Assembly: GCF_026212465.1 (NCBI RefSeq)
Contig: NC_080059.1
Span: 7,203,811 to 7,267,810, forward strand
Source of the DNA: Amaranthus tricolor
Taxonomy: Eukaryota; Streptophyta; Magnoliopsida; Caryophyllales; Amaranthaceae
DNA: 64,000 nt
Direction: 5' to 3'
Made by a program: the position numbers and the translations under genes
The notes under the pieces: generated by a model
What the model was told of the DNA's origin: nothing
The model's input: only the letters and a program-made list of their open reading frames with translations
Database searches by the model: none
In this document: piece by piece, positions 23,668 to 36,590 of the stretch
Numbering within the stretch: the first letter of the stretch is position 1
Layout of the letters: the number at the start of each line of letters is the position of its first letter

Positions 23668-26600
23668 TTACAAAACTGAGTAGGATAAATGGTTTTAATG
23701 TTTACAAAGGAGGTGGAAAGTGGTTAAACGGCGGCATTGGTAGTTTTCCGGTGAACGGAAGAGAGATAAAATGAAAGGTGGTTTTTGAGGTGTGAAATGA
23801 AGTTTAGAGGGGGCTTTTTAAACTGTAAAGGAAGGAAGTGGAGTTGTCAGTTGGAGTCATGTGAATTATGTGAAACGATGTCGTTTTTGTGTGTTTAGAA
23901 TGAAAGTTGATTGCATGGTTTATGGTAGTGGGTAGTTATTGATTATGTGAGTCTTTGGTGAGACAGTTGGAGAAATTTTGGCTTTCTTTGGATTGTTTGC
24001 TTAACATTGTTGCAATTAGCTAAAAAGGGGTCAAATTAGTGACATACTCTTATTTACGTACTTCTTAGTACATTAGGTGGCCCTCCTATGTCCTAATCCA
24101 TGTATTGTAAAAATATGATTTTACGATTTTATTCTCCCTTCATCCCGTTGAGATTGCAACATTTTCTCTTAAAAGTTCTCATAAATTTATATCAAAGTAA
24201 TGTTGGAATCGCAATGAGATAAAGTCGTAGATTTTTTAAATCTTGGGTATCTGTTGCAATCATTCCTAAGAAATAGCTCTCAATATTGAAAATTGAAATT
24301 TTTATTCATATTAAAAAATAAGAGGATGAAAGAAATAATTTTTATTCACATTTTATTATATGCTAATATGCTAATTTACTCATTTTTATTTAATTTTCTT
24401 TTATTTAAATTGGAAATAACTACTTCATTTTTTTATCATGAAGTACTCCCTTTATTTTTATTTGTTCTTCTTAATTACTTTTTGCACAATTTTTAAAGTA
24501 AATTTTGAGTCTCAATATTTCTAAATACGCATCATAAAAAATTATTAAAAAAATGATTAAAAAGTATACATTAAGATGATTCTAACAAGAGTTCACATGG
24601 ATATATTTTATCTTTTTATATATGTCTAAAATCCTTAATTAAATATATGTCTCCATAAAGTGGACTTTTCTAAGCGAGAAAAACATTAGAGAATAGAGGA
24701 AGTATAATCTAGACATATATAAAGCAAATAGTACACATGGTTGTCAATTCACATGTGTAAGAGGAGCTATACGACTTAGGGTTTATTTTTAAGATTTTAA
24801 GATTAAGATTGATATTAACTTCAATTGTTCCATGAAAATTTGAGGGTTCAATTTATCAAAATTTAAGTTTTAGGTACTTTTTTAGTATTTTTTTTATTAA
24901 GTTGTTCCATAAAATATTCAGATTAGATTAGGCCCTCTAATATATTTGATATGACCTTAGGTTACTGAAACTCCTAAACTACACAAAATGTATGAATTAT
25001 TGAGATTTTTTTTTTGAATTATAGAGTAGGCCAAGAAAGATAAAAATCATATAAGATTCAATCTCATAACCCTACCTAAAAAAATGATATTTATTTTAAT
25101 TGAGATAAAACTCGATTCTACATTAAGAATTTTAGAAACTTTTATTATTTCATGGTTCATAATATGATAAATTTTGATTCATGAATTCCACATAACCTAC
25201 GTTTGACTTTATGATATAGGTAAGTTTGTACATAATAATAATAATAATAAGTTACTAATAAATAACATAACTTATTGCCTACAAAGTTACTAAACAATTA
25301 TAATTTTCTCGGCTTTTGGCAACCCGTTATCCACAATAAATTTTTTCACCTAAAGAAAGAATTGACAGGAAATTAGAACCCACAAGAAAAAAGTTGGGGG
25401 AGCTAACAAAACAACCTATCATAAATTCACAAGGCACAAACTCTCAAACTTAAAGAGACTTGCATTTAATATTGTACATTTATAATTCGTTGGGGAGCCC
25501 ATAAAAAGTTACCAAATATGATCACATGAATTGGAAGAGAAAGCAAAAACATTTTAAATATCTCATCAGAAGCTAAATTGAATTTTATTTGAGTTAAAGA
25601 GTAAATATTATTTTTTATATAAAAATTTTGGTTTGAATTTTTTTTCCTTCTCTTAACTTATCCTATAATCTGAAAAAATACTATGTCTTAAAAGTTTTAG
25701 GGTCGTGTTCTGATATTAAAATTAAATTTCTAATAATAAAATTACTATTATGTCATTTTACTTACTCTTTGTTCATATGTTTTTACTCACTTTTCATTTT
25801 CATCGTATGGTCATTTAATGTATAGTAGGAGCTAAAGAAAAGCGAAAAAATATTAGACCCTTCTAATTTTGAGACTCCTTTGCTAGTTGATATGCCCTAC
25901 TTTGTACATAGGGATAGACGACATACTTGATAATAGTTTGTTTAGAGAATTATGGATTAGTGATCGAAGATTTTTCCTTCTACTTTTAAGACGTAAGTGT
26001 GATTTTTAACACTTATAGAAAGATCAATTCTTCCTTTATCTTAAATCTTATTTCATTATTAAAAAAGTACAATAATTTTTTTAGTTCAAAAAATAAGTAT
26101 TCTCTACTTTAATTTCAAAAATGCTTCAATCGGTATCATCATCATATTTTGTTTTCAAGTCTCATTCACAAACGTATTCTCTATTTTTTTATTTTATATG
26201 GTGTAAATATTTATTTCATCTACTCATATTTTTTTTACATTACTAAATGTATAAAAGTTTTAAAAAGGTAACAAACCTAAAGTATGGCTAACTTAAATCA
26301 TGGAAGGAGTAAAAGATTAAGAAGTGAAAGTTAAATGGGCAACTTCCATATATCGATGATGACAAATGACAATAAGTGGGGTTATTTCTCATAAAAGGGC
26401 AAAGATAGAACGAAAATGATGCTCCCAATTCAGGGAAATGAGGAAGTATTAAATGGGGATTGGCAATGGCATTGGGGTAGCTAAGAATGGGATGGTCCCT
26501 AAAGTAGAGGGAGTTTCAAAGATATCTCCCAAATGAAGCAACGTACTTTGGACATTTCATGTTGTAGATACGGCACCGTTTTAAGACCCTTGCTCCTCTC

Positions 26601-28779
26601 TCAATTGTCGGATCCATTTCATTGTTTTTTGTACTACACATTATGCATATTGTTGTGTCATGTGTATAAAAAAACTATCAATAACATATTTATATTTAAT
26701 TTAGCGCTAAATAATATAGGAAAAATAAAAAAAATAAATTTTCAAATGAGAGTTTTATGATGAGATTATCATTATTGGGTTAACTTATGTATATTTAATG
26801 TGTTAAGTGATTATGATTATTTAGGAATATAGGCTAATCATGTGAGCTCGTCTCATGGTGAAACAGTCTCATACAAGACAATCTTGATAATCAATATAAG
26901 GGTTACTTAAATGGACATTAGGGACTTTTGATTTGGAATTATTCATTCAAGTATTTTATATGAACATTAGAAAATTTAATACAATTTCCTATATAATTGT
27001 ATATACTTAAGGTCATAACATTTCTATTTATTTTTTAATTTTAACTTGTTAATGAGTTTTCAATAAGTAACTTCTTTCGCTCTATCCTATTGAACACAAA
27101 TCATTACAAGCCTATATGATGAATATGAGAAACAAGTCAGTCATATAATGCAAACTTAAATGTATAAATAAAGTAAAATAAAAAAAATTAAATATTATAT
27201 TGATATTGTCATTAAAAAATGGACTCATTACTCATTAGTGTGATGTAAGGGAATATATACTTAGAGGAAGGCTCTCTATCAGTTGATTAGCAAAAAAGAG
27301 AGAAAAACAAAGTAGAAGTGAAATGCAAGAAAAAAGGGCTAAAAGCCTAAAACAGTTCAATCAGAGTTAGATTAAGCGTGAATCTTGTTGGGTTAATTTC
27401 AATTGATTGACTGACTAAATCTAAAAAGACTTGTTAATTCTTTTTGTAAATGTGTTTAGTGGTGATTTATTCCTCATCATCATGCTTAATTAGTTCTACC
27501 TCCTATATCTTAGGTGTTCACACTTTTCCGGATTTCTCTCTTGACACTTTTCTTTTATCATTAAAAGAAAAAAAAAATAAAGCAATAGTAAGTGTGGATA
27601 TTGTCTTAAATTAATTAGAGTATATACTCTCTTCGTTCAAAAATACTTATCATATAAAATTTAGTGATATTACTTATCTTTCACGCTTATTTTACTTGAG
27701 TATTATGGTTAATGTGTAAGAAGAAAAATGTAGTCAAATGTAATTTTAATCAACTAATCACACACTCTAATAATATCAAATTTTTATACTAACTTTATAG
27801 TTTAAGATATTAATGATTAAAATTACGCATTGAATTGCGTAAAAAGTAAAATATACATATAATGGAACGAAGAAAGTATCATTTTCTTTAAAGAGAAATC
27901 CAAATTTAATCATCACTAGTTCTTTCATTTTTTTCGGTTTATCCAGTAAGGCTGTAACCCAAAAATAGAAAAGTAAACGCAATTTCTCCTTGTTAAAGCC
28001 TTAAAGGTGTAGTAGTAGACCTTGGTTTCGGCTTCCATGATTAGTTATTTGTTAGTTGTTGGTTGACTAATTAATAATAAGTACTACTTTTATTTTTTGG
28101 TTATTTTTATTTGTCATTTTGAATTATTTTATTTACTTATACCCTATAAGTAATTTTTTTATTTATATCACAATATTAGATAAAATTAACCTTGTCTATT
28201 TTCATTTTAATTATTTTAATAATGTTTATGGTCTCCAGATATTTCCCATTTTATTTTAACATTTTTATATTACTTATGGTCCTCACGCATTTCCTACTAA
28301 CTTTATAAAAATATTTTTTCAAATAGTTGTATCCCGTATTTTTTCTACTAACTTTCTTTAGTACTCCTATCTTTAATTTTAATGTTTACAGTTTTCATTT
28401 TACCCATCAAATTCATTATTCGATAAATAATCTATCCAAAATCAACTAAGTTTATTAACAGTGAATAATTTACCCACCATTTTAACTAAGTTTTATCCCT
28501 GTAATATAGCAGCTGGAATAAATCAAAAGTAGTTAAAACTAAGAGAGTTATTCATAATTATCTTAATAAGGTCTAATCAATTGAGTTGGAAATAAATCAT
28601 GATTAATCAGTGATCAAAGACTAAGTACACTTGTTAAACCATCAGTTTTCAGAAACTTAAAAATAATAAAAAGAGTTAATGTCAAATTAGGTCCTAATCT
28701 CCTATCCAACAACCCTAGCTAACTTCCTCGTTAATTGTCAAGTTACAAATTTGATACTTCTACAACAATGACAATTTTA
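23668..28779. other. Long AT-rich intergenic region, no gene
   Basis: The first 200-300 bp will be the promoter and leader of the minus-strand TORTIFOLIA1-like gene. The rest has no ORF with protein-like composition on either strand; candidates such as 24293-24496 and 26533-26760 are low-complexity. One small MITE is listed separately. No RNA gene was recognised. Confidence 0.6.
26753..26880. mobile_element. Small MITE of the TATGAGACNGTCTC family
   Basis: The right end is 'CGTCTCATGGTGAAACAGTC' plus 'TCATACAAGAC'; its complement resembles the diverged left end 'TTTATGATGAGATTATC'. Size (about 128 bp) and ends resemble the clearer copy at 52737-52859. Confidence 0.5.
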
Positions 28780-29470
28780 ACTATGGAGGTGTTTGCCAAA
28801 CAAGCAACTAATAAATAGTAGCTAATTATATTAACTGATTTTGACCAGCTGTTTTAAAACAAGATTTTTAACTCGCTGCTATGAGTAGTTTTTGCAAAAA
28901 CAACTTATTCATAACAATAAGATGTTTCAACTGTTTATTCAGGAGGTTTATTGTCACGTTGTTGTTTTCGCTTTTGCTTGACCTATTCCTTTTACTAGTG
29001 CTCTTCAACTGATGAGTGGGATTAGCAAGAGGAAGAGTACAAAGGCCCGTATCACTGTGATGCTGTGGACTGAGATTCTGTTTCAGATTTGGCTTCAAAG
29101 GGATGCACACATTTTTTAGGGGTATCTTACTACCTTGTCATGTAGCTAAAAAAGTCCTTTTTTATGTTTGCTTCTAAACTAGATGATGATAGAAAGGCTA
29201 GTCTAATTGTTTAGTTTGGTTGTTGGCTTCTTAGTGATTGTTTGGCCAGTGGCTTTTGGTGCTTTCTATTTCGTGTTAGGGAAGTTTTTTTTTTTTTATA
29301 GCCTAGGTTGTAAAAGATTTTTTTTTTAAGTTAATATATTCCTCTTAATTGCTAAAAAAAAGATGTTTCAACTAAATAATTTACCAAATACTAGCATTTT
29401 AGTTAGACCATCCTACTTTCTATTCATATCATAATAAGCTAAAATTGCCTTATAAGCTATTTTATCAAAT
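28780..29470. repeat. MITE-like repeat split by a LINE insertion
   Basis: Sequence of the 'GTGTTTGCCAAACAAGCAAC' type runs from about 28788 to 28932 and resumes at 29374 ('AAATAATTTACCAAATACTA'). Without the LINE and one duplication copy the two parts form a continuous AT-rich repeat. Its own ends are uncertain. Confidence 0.45.
28933..29359 (+). mobile_element. 5'-truncated LINE (L1-type) with 14-bp TSD
   Basis: The insert is flanked by direct copies of AAGATGTTTCAACT (28919-28932 and 29360-29373). It encodes the tail of a plant LINE polyprotein: 'ITVMLWTEILFQIWLQRDAH' then 'IF' and stop, like the usual 'IWxxRNxRIF' motif. About 250 bp of T-rich 3' UTR and a short A tail (GCTAAAAAA) follow just before the second duplication. 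Only about 430 bp of a normally 5-6 kb element remain, so it was dead on arrival. Confidence 0.85.
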
Positions 29471-29633
29471 CAAGATTCAAAATATAAGTAGGTTTAATTT
29501 GTTTTATTCGTTCCAAATATGGGTTTCCATGACTTCAAGTATACTTATTGTTTGATAATTAATGTGTGGAATATGGATAATGTATTGGGCGAGCAGAATA
29601 AAACCCTTTTTACATGGTTTAATTAAGGTGTAG

Positions 29634-30080
29634 CAAAATAATTTGATGATCCAATCCGATGATTCGATTTGAATCTCAGGATATTTAACTAAAAATTTCT
29701 AATATCGGAAACAAATTTGTATATTGTATTTTTTAGATTCGAATATCCGACACTTTTTAAATTGTGGAATATCGAATATCCAACATTATTTTGGATGATC
29801 GGATATCGGATATTCGCATATTATAACTGTATTAGGATTTTGATATTCATAAGAATAAAATTATAATTTTTAAAATAATCATTTTGACTAAATTCGGATG
29901 TCAAATATCTATCCGATTAGAATTTTCAACTTATCCTCATTGGCATCGAATATCCGATCCAAATATTTTCGTATATCAAATTCAGATATCCAAATTGGAA
30001 CGAATATGATATCATATATGTCAGTTTTCGGATATCTAATCTGGCTCTTTAGATCTGATATCCAATTATGTTCACCCTAG
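29634..30080. mobile_element. Non-autonomous hAT-like element with ATATCCGAT repeats
   Basis: The left end is 'TAAGGTGTAGCAAAATAA'; the complement of the right end is 'TAGGGTGAACATAATTGG'. Both resemble hAT termini (TAGGGTGxxCA). The interior is packed with variants of 'GGATATCGGATATTC' on both strands. Flanking 8-mers agree only partly (GGTTTAAT against GCGGTAAT). There is no transposase; the 29898-30080 ORF is a by-product of the repeats. Confidence 0.55.
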
Positions 30081-30693
30081 CGGTAATGTGGAAAATTTTC
30101 AAAGATATAATATACATTTTCTAATAATATGAATAATCTTCTATGTCAGTGAATTTACTACACTATTTTTTTAATTTCATTAATTTTATTACCTTTGAAA
30201 TTATTTTGTGATCTCGGATTTTATTTGAATATATTTCATCATAGATCCAAATTTTATATTTATTTTATTTACATATTTCTTCAATGAAATAGATCAAGAC
30301 AAAATTCTGTGCTTATTTACGATAAACTCAACAATTTAAAAATTTGCATCGTTAAAATGGTAGCTATTATTAGCGACAAATTGACAACACAGTTACAGAA
30401 CCTATTTAAGGTAGATATTTGACAAAGATCCAAAACTAAAAAGATTACATATTCTATTCTCATCAACTCTAGTTAATCAAGTGGAACAACACTAATTAAG
30501 AATTAAGTATGCAAGAAAGAACTACTTTTTTAGTATTTTATTATTTTTTGAATTCTTTTTTTTTTATTCAAAAATTAGGATATCGCCAACGAAAAAACCC
30601 CATCCTTTATTTTTAGTTTTTCCTTTTATTCCGATAGATTCTAATAAAAAAAAAAAAACTTTTTGACACAAATAAAATAGTTGACTTTAAACT
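30081..30693. other. AT-rich intergenic DNA
   Basis: No gene is seen. The last 100 bp or so (about 30580-30693) may already belong to the plastid-derived insert, as the spacer behind accD. Confidence 0.4.
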
Positions 30694-30972
30694 TTAATCC
30701 GCGACTTTATTTTGATTCAAAGGAAAAAAAGCATGTAGTTGAAATAACTCACTTAGAACGCCCTTTAAAAGATTATGTGGTATAATTGGATCAAATAAAC
30801 CTTTATGGAATAAAAATCCAGCTGCTTGTGAACCTTTAGGTATTGTCTTATTCAATATTTGATCAATTACTCTTTTACCTGCAAATACAATGTAAGCATT
30901 AGATTCGGCAATAATAATATCCCCAACATACCAAAACTGGCTGTCACCCAACCAGGTTGAGTGACCCTCCAT
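30694..30972 (-). pseudogene. accD: Nuclear copy of the 3' end of plastid accD (NUPT)
   Basis: The minus strand encodes the C-terminal part of the acetyl-CoA carboxylase carboxyltransferase beta subunit: '[20 protein letters not shown]', '[20 protein letters not shown]', '[20 protein letters not shown]', then stop. Just upstream the plastid reading 'VTASFGMLG' is present in another frame ('GTGACAGCCAGTTTTGG'), so one G is missing around 30925 and the frame is broken. About 90 codons survive of a roughly 500-codon gene. This is a decayed insertion of chloroplast DNA, with no sign of a transit peptide or promoter. Confidence 0.88.
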
Positions 30973-31111
30973 ATACCATATATGAAGTCAAAATCAATAC
31001 TATATTATGTCTATACCCAAAAGCTTGATCAAGAAGATAATGAATTAATGAGTTCTAGTGCAATTGGATAATAGGAGTATCTTTCAAACTAGTTTTAGAT
31101 CATCCATATTC

Positions 31112-31114
<3 letters not shown>

Positions 31115-31146
<32 letters not shown>
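31115..31146. repeat. Poly(A) tract, 32 bp
   Basis: An uninterrupted run of A. It could be the tail of an unrecognised retroposon, but no adjacent body or target duplication was found. Confidence 0.9.
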
Positions 31147-31149
<3 letters not shown>

Positions 31150-31837
31150 TTAATTATTTTGATATTTTTAGTTGCACTTCCTTTTTATACATAAATAAAT
31201 AAAAGTTATGGAACACTTTTAACATGCTGCTAAAGGAAAGCATGCTTCGTCTGCTCTTCACTTTTAATAAGATACCCAAAGTTTAAAAAGTGATCATGTT
31301 AGTTTTATTTATCCAAAAAAAAAAAAGGAAAATTTGTGTTAGGCGTACCGGCTCCATGACCACATACTAATAGGAAGAAAGGTTTAGTTATATAAGCTTG
31401 AAATCCTTCACATAATTGATAATATTTTCACATTTTCGATTATATTATTAATGTTGTATATTATACTAAGCATCTTCATAACCACTCACTCAACAATTTT
31501 AGCTAATAACTATTCATCAAACAAACTCATATAAAAGAGGTGTATGGAACTTAGCTTTTTAATTGGTATTTTAATTGATTTTTGACTTTTTGCTTTTTAT
31601 TTGGTCAAACAGCTAATAACAACCAATAGCCAACAAATAATTTTTACAAAATATCTCTTTAACAGTTGGCTTAAATAACTAGTTTATTAAGTAATATTTT
31701 CAGCGTTGAACAAACCAGGCACCGGCCAATAATTTCAGTCAATATCTTCAATTAACAACTATTTGTAAAATGGATCCGTAATCCTAACTGTTAGTGCAAG
31801 TGCCAAATTATCTATGTGTGATGGTAGTGACTTAATT
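31147..31837. other. Intergenic, MITE-like remnants
   Basis: AT-rich, with sequence of the 'GGTCAAACAGCTAATAACAA' kind at about 31600-31680, suggesting a decayed DNA transposon. No gene. Confidence 0.35.
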
Positions 31838-34618
31838 TGTAACACCCCATTATTTTATGACGTCATTATTTTATTATTATAGTAATTTATTATACTAAAA
31901 TAAAGAGGTTCGAATTAAAATAATGTTTTTATTAAAATTTGTGAGCACATTAAAGGTGGGCTTTTCTTAGTTGGGTCTTGATAGCTAATATAAGATGAGT
32001 TAGGGTTTTCAAGTGAGATCTCACATTCCCTCGCTCACAAAACTCACGTGTCTCCCTCTTTGCTCTCCCTCACTGCCTGCCCCTCCCTCCCCCACAACAG
32101 ACCAGCAGCCGTGCCTCGTGCCCCCACAAGAAGGCGACCACACCTCCTCCTCCACAACCAGCAGAATCGCCACGCAGCCTCTCCAAGAGCAACCGCCAAC
32201 AGGAGGTTGTGCTACCCTCCAGCAGCCAACAGACAAGGGTTGAGACCGCCGATTCTGGCCCTCCCTCCAGCCCATTTAGTGTTTATTAGTTATGAATTAG
32301 GGTTTGAAGTATATGAATGAAAATGATGATGGTGGTACTACTTTTTTGTTTTGAGAGTTTTTTGTAAATTGAATAGAATTGTATAAACTGTGAATATGTA
32401 ATTATATTGTGAATGGTAATAATAATATTTATAAATGGTTGAGATTATTAGTCACTAAAAGTGATTGTGAATTATCACTTGTTTTATAAAGATGATGGTA
32501 GACATTGTTTATGTTATTAAGTAGTATTGTTAGTTAATTGTGGTATAATCGTAGTAGTTACTAGTGTGAATGTTGTCATGTTAAGGATGCTTGACATGGT
32601 TGATTTGTAAGTGGTTGTAAGTGGTGTAATTGCAGCCAAAACTATAAGTTACTATTAATGTTCGTGATATGAGTAAGTGTTAGTAGTTTATGACATTACA
32701 TGGTGATGTGGTTTCATAATTTGAGTCTTGTTGGTTTAAAGATATGGTCATAACATACACATTGTTGTTGTGGAAGCTAATTATTATTTGATTGTTGGTG
32801 TAGTGAATGTGAAAGCTTATTCAATTGTTGGGTTGATGTCATAACTTATGAATAAGTATAGATTCAGTCATGTGAATTGGTTAAGTGCGTATTAGAATAA
32901 TTAAAAGTTACTTTGAATAGGTGAATGATAACTTGTTTTAGCTTTTAGTCTCTCTTAAATGGAGGAAAATAGGCTTATTAGTTCTACTCTAAACTTGAAT
33001 AGGTTCCCAGTTCATAAGAGGAAGGTAGAACTTTAGTTGGGTGATTATTGTGATTTTTGTCGTGTAGTGACGCTTACAGGTACGTACACGCAGTAAATAA
33101 CCCTTATATGAAATTTTTCCTTAAGATATCATTGTTTTTGTGATAATATGCATTGTATTGAAACCATGAGGTGCTAGTGAGTAACCTTTATATAAAGACC
33201 TATCGATTATGAAATCCTTGAGCTTAGAATAGTTAGAGAATATGAGTATCAGTAGAAGGTAGGGACCATCCCCTTATCTATTTAAGAATTCGATTATGTC
33301 TTACTTGGAGTTAGAATGACTCCTTTATAGGTGGATTTTGTATTTCATTGAGTTGCTCAGTGGGTTTTGGCATTCTGCTATCCTAGGGCACTCATTAATA
33401 ATAGAAAGTGGGGGTTATTCCCATTTGATTAAGCATCAGATTACAATTAGTTGGCGTGACTCAATTGGAATATACCCGATTGATTTAGTAGTACCCTAAG
33501 TGAAATCCAACGGGATCACCGCATGGGGGTATGAGTATACTTTTGTCATTGGGCGCCGGGTGACCGATACCGCCCCTTGACAGAGGTATTACCATGCAGG
33601 CTTTGCAAACCCCAATATGGTATCCTCTTCACTGGATTGGTACCCTTGTGTGTCTTTTTCCTGAAGGTAGGATCCGAGAGGGTCAGCTGGAGGGGATATA
33701 AGCTCATACTTTGCCATGGCGCCGGATGACCAATAACGCCCATGGCCGTGTCACTGTGCCATGAATAGAGAAAAGATCCACTACTCTTGAATAATCTTCG
33801 AGGGATTATAAGTTTTGAAAGCAAATTGTGGAGTAACTAGGAGGTGTTAGGTACAGGAGTAAAACCCTTATTGTCGTGCACTGTCATTGTTCTATTCACT
33901 TGTTCTGTGGTTCTAGCTACCATAAATTCGTTGATTACTGACGTGTACTATTTTGTTTTTATTGTTGATGGCTTGTCTTCGTTGGCCCTGCTATGACACG
34001 TTGGTCTATGATCTTACGTGGAGCAGCGGGGATATCATAGATAGCCATTACAGGTGATGGAGCTTCTTTGCATTGCATACGGGGGGAAATGAGTGAGACT
34101 CCTGAAGTGTACAATATTCTTTTATCTATTTGTGGTTTCGTTTAATTAAGTTGTTTATGTTTTGAGTTTGAGGTACATGTCCTCCTCTATATAAGTTATT
34201 TCCACTGCGTTATTTTTGTGGGTTGTATGATTTAAATAGTTTATTATTCTCTTTCTTCCTTTGAACTCAAGCGTTTACATTAAAACCACGATCCATGCTT
34301 AGCATGTCGATCTGAAGATTAGGTGATGATCATTCCACCGTGATATTTTATTACAAGGCCGATGATGCCTCTTCGTTATTACGTTTTATTGATCATTATT
34401 TGTTCAGTGCATCCAACTTAAGGGCATATGTTGCCGAAAATTTTCGCACAATCTTGTATGGGAGTTTTCTAATCCCTTTAGTTAAATAAATCAAACCTTA
34501 ATCATTTTCTTACCTTATTCATATTTTATTTCTTTTTTTTTTACGTAACACCCGAATTTTCTCCGTTTACTTGCGATTTCGGTTTCGTGTGGAAGGTCGA
34601 AAATTCGAGGGTGTTACA
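31838..34618 (+). mobile_element. Solo LTR, about 2.8 kb, probably Ty3-gypsy (Tekay/Del-like)
   Basis: The segment begins TGTAACACCCC and ends GGGTGTTACA, i.e. TG...CA with a 10-bp inverted end. Flanks are TAATT (31833-31837) and CAATT (34619-34623), a 5-bp duplication with one mismatch. TATATAA at 34188-34194 would serve as promoter. No gag-pol is adjacent on either side, so it is a solo LTR left by recombination. Very long LTRs with TGTAACACCC ends are typical of Tekay/Del chromoviruses, which is why I suggest that lineage. It contains a GC-rich block (32030-32270) and two copies of a GGCGCCGG-containing motif. Confidence 0.75.
33551..33744. repeat. Duplicated GGCGCCGG motif inside the solo LTR
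   Basis: 'GGCGCCGGGTGACCGATACC' (33552) and 'GGCGCCGGATGACCAATAAC' (33719) lie 167 bp apart in direct orientation, each followed by GCCC. The shared 20-25 bp core could be a regulatory or structural element of the LTR. Confidence 0.7.
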
Positions 34619-34643
34619 CAATTACTCAAAAGAAGGCACATCA

Positions 34644-35235
34644 TGTTGAGAGCAACATTAAAGGTGCAATAATAAAAGACAATTAAATATATATTAATTG
34701 CTAATTTATGGGTGAGTTAATGTGTCAGTTAATGGTGTATTGAAGGGTCAATTAAACTAGGAATAATGGTGAGCTTTAATATGGCTTTATTGTCATGCAT
34801 TATTGTAGAGTTTATTACTATGTTAAATATTAGGGTGTTAAATATGAGTTTAGGGTGAGTTAATGTTGATTAAGAGAGGAATTCTAAGAGTGGTGAATAC
34901 CTTGCCTATAAATAGGATTCATCACTCATAAAGTTATTCACCACAACACACATAAACATATTGTGAAAGGGCAACACATTGTAAGAAACTTGATAGTGTT
35001 CTTTTATATATTAGTATTGTGAGATATATTGCTTGAGGGGTTGTTCTCAAGTATGAGAGTTTAGTCATTGATGTATTGTTAAATCCATTAATAAAAGCAA
35101 ATATTTGTTGAGGAAGAGGTATCCAAGATACATCATTAAACTTGTTGTGTTGTCGCTTTTGTTACATTCTGTTTTTCATCATTTTCTACATTTGTTCTTT
35201 TGCTATTGTTCGGGTCCAAGGACCCCCTCTTTTAA
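34644..35235 (+). mobile_element. LTR-like fragment (copia-type), uncertain ends
   Basis: The layout resembles a small plant LTR: a possible start at TGTTGAGAGCAAC, TATAAATA at 34917-34924 ('GCCTATAAATAGG'), then a transcript-like leader with 'CACCACAACACACATAAAC'. T-rich U5-like sequence follows, with 'AATAAAAGC'. I found no convincing CA terminus with matching target duplication and no coding region, so this stays tentative. Confidence 0.4.
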
Positions 35236-35672
35236 CTAACAAAATATTTTATTCATTTTACATTGGTAGGTTAAGTATATGTAATATTCCGGAATAGTGG
35301 GTGGGCAGTGGCTGAAACGAAATGGTAGGAACTAGCAATGTTAAAGATTAAACGAAATAGTATGGGATTATCCGTACGAAAGAGCGAGAGGGCGTGGTTA
35401 AACTCAATGATTAAGCACTTAATTAATTTTAGATTATTAATTTTAGAAAATCAGATAAGAAGCCTGTAAAGAAAAGTCTACCTTTTTTTCTCTAATTTAA
35501 GTAAATGACTCTTCCTATAATTGACGTCCAAAACAATTAAAGTTATGTAACACTTTTACAATGCCCCTGATTGGATCTTAATCATTTGTTGATCTCTTAC
35601 TTTTAGCTGTGACTTAATTTCTTAAAACTGGTATTAAAAGTTATTGTGATGAACAATTATGCATTTATATTT

Positions 35673-35971
35673 GGAAAAATTATCGTGAATAATATAACTT
35701 TTCGTTAATTTTTCTATAATAATACAACTATTGATTAATCATGAATAATATTAACTTAGGGGTTTTTTTTCCTAAAATAATACCAACTTTAATTTATCAA
35801 CTAATTTACCATATTTGTTTGTCATATAATCTCATATAATTTGATTTTTAACATGTTAGGTATATTTTAGAAAAACACCCCTCAAAGTTGGTATTATTCA
35901 TAATTAATTAAAAGTTAGTATTATTGTAAGGAAATAAGCAAAGGGTTATATTATTCCAGGTAATTTTTCCT
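35673..35971. mobile_element. MITE of the GGAAAAATTACC family
   Basis: About 300 bp. GGAAAAATTATCGTGAATAA at the left mirrors the right end (complement GGAAAAATTACCTGGAATAA). Both arms contain 'AATAATACAACTATTGATTA' or 'AATACTAACTTTTAATTAAT' and an 'ACCCC' block, so the whole unit can fold on itself. Confidence 0.85.
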
Positions 35972-36590
35972 TTAAATTTTAATTACCCCTTGTTTTAAGT
36001 GCAATATTCAACACTAAAATGCTAGATATGAGAAGTAGTTATTGCATCCACGTTTCTAGTACAAATGATTTATGTAAGACTATACTCATGTACTACATAT
36101 ATGATGTAGGTTAGATGGTCATTTAATACGATACTAGAAGCTAAGATGCAATAAGAGGTCTATAAGTATAAATCTCATAGTCATAGTCATAGTTCCATCA
36201 ATTCTGCATAAGGTTAGGGGTCGGGGGGAAGGGGGGTTAGTGGGCAAACCATACTCATACCCTTTTAAAGAGAGGGCAAAGAAGAATGTGAGCAGTCAAG
36301 TAAACCCTCAAATAAAAAAAGCCCTATAAAGAGAGAGGTGAATGACACCAAACTACATTAAAAACGCAATTTAACGCATCTGCAAATCACAACAAAAAAT
36401 AGATTAGGGTTCAACCAATAGAATAAAATGTCATACACCCTTTATTCCAAATAGCATAGTCAACGTTAAGTATGAGAAAATATGTGTATTATATTCACGT
36501 TTTTATATAACACCCTCTTATAAGAAAGTGAGTATTTTAATTATAAATTTAATTTTTTAATTATGAATTTAAACTTATAATTAAATTGAT

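Noticed and set aside
30694..30972. Possible functional nuclear accD
   Set aside because: Only the C-terminal 90 codons or so remain, the frame is broken near 30925, and no transit peptide or upstream exons are visible.
32013..32320. Overlapping ORFs on both strands rich in Pro, Ser and Arg
   Set aside because: All three frames lie in the GC-rich block of the solo LTR, overlap each other and match no family. They are composition-driven.
33546..33824. 92-codon minus-strand ORF
   Set aside because: Falls in the solo LTR over the duplicated GGCGCCGG motifs; no recognisable domain.
34644..35235. Complete copia LTR with target duplication
   Set aside because: The promoter-like layout is suggestive, but no CA end with a matching 5-bp repeat was found, so it is reported only as a tentative fragment.
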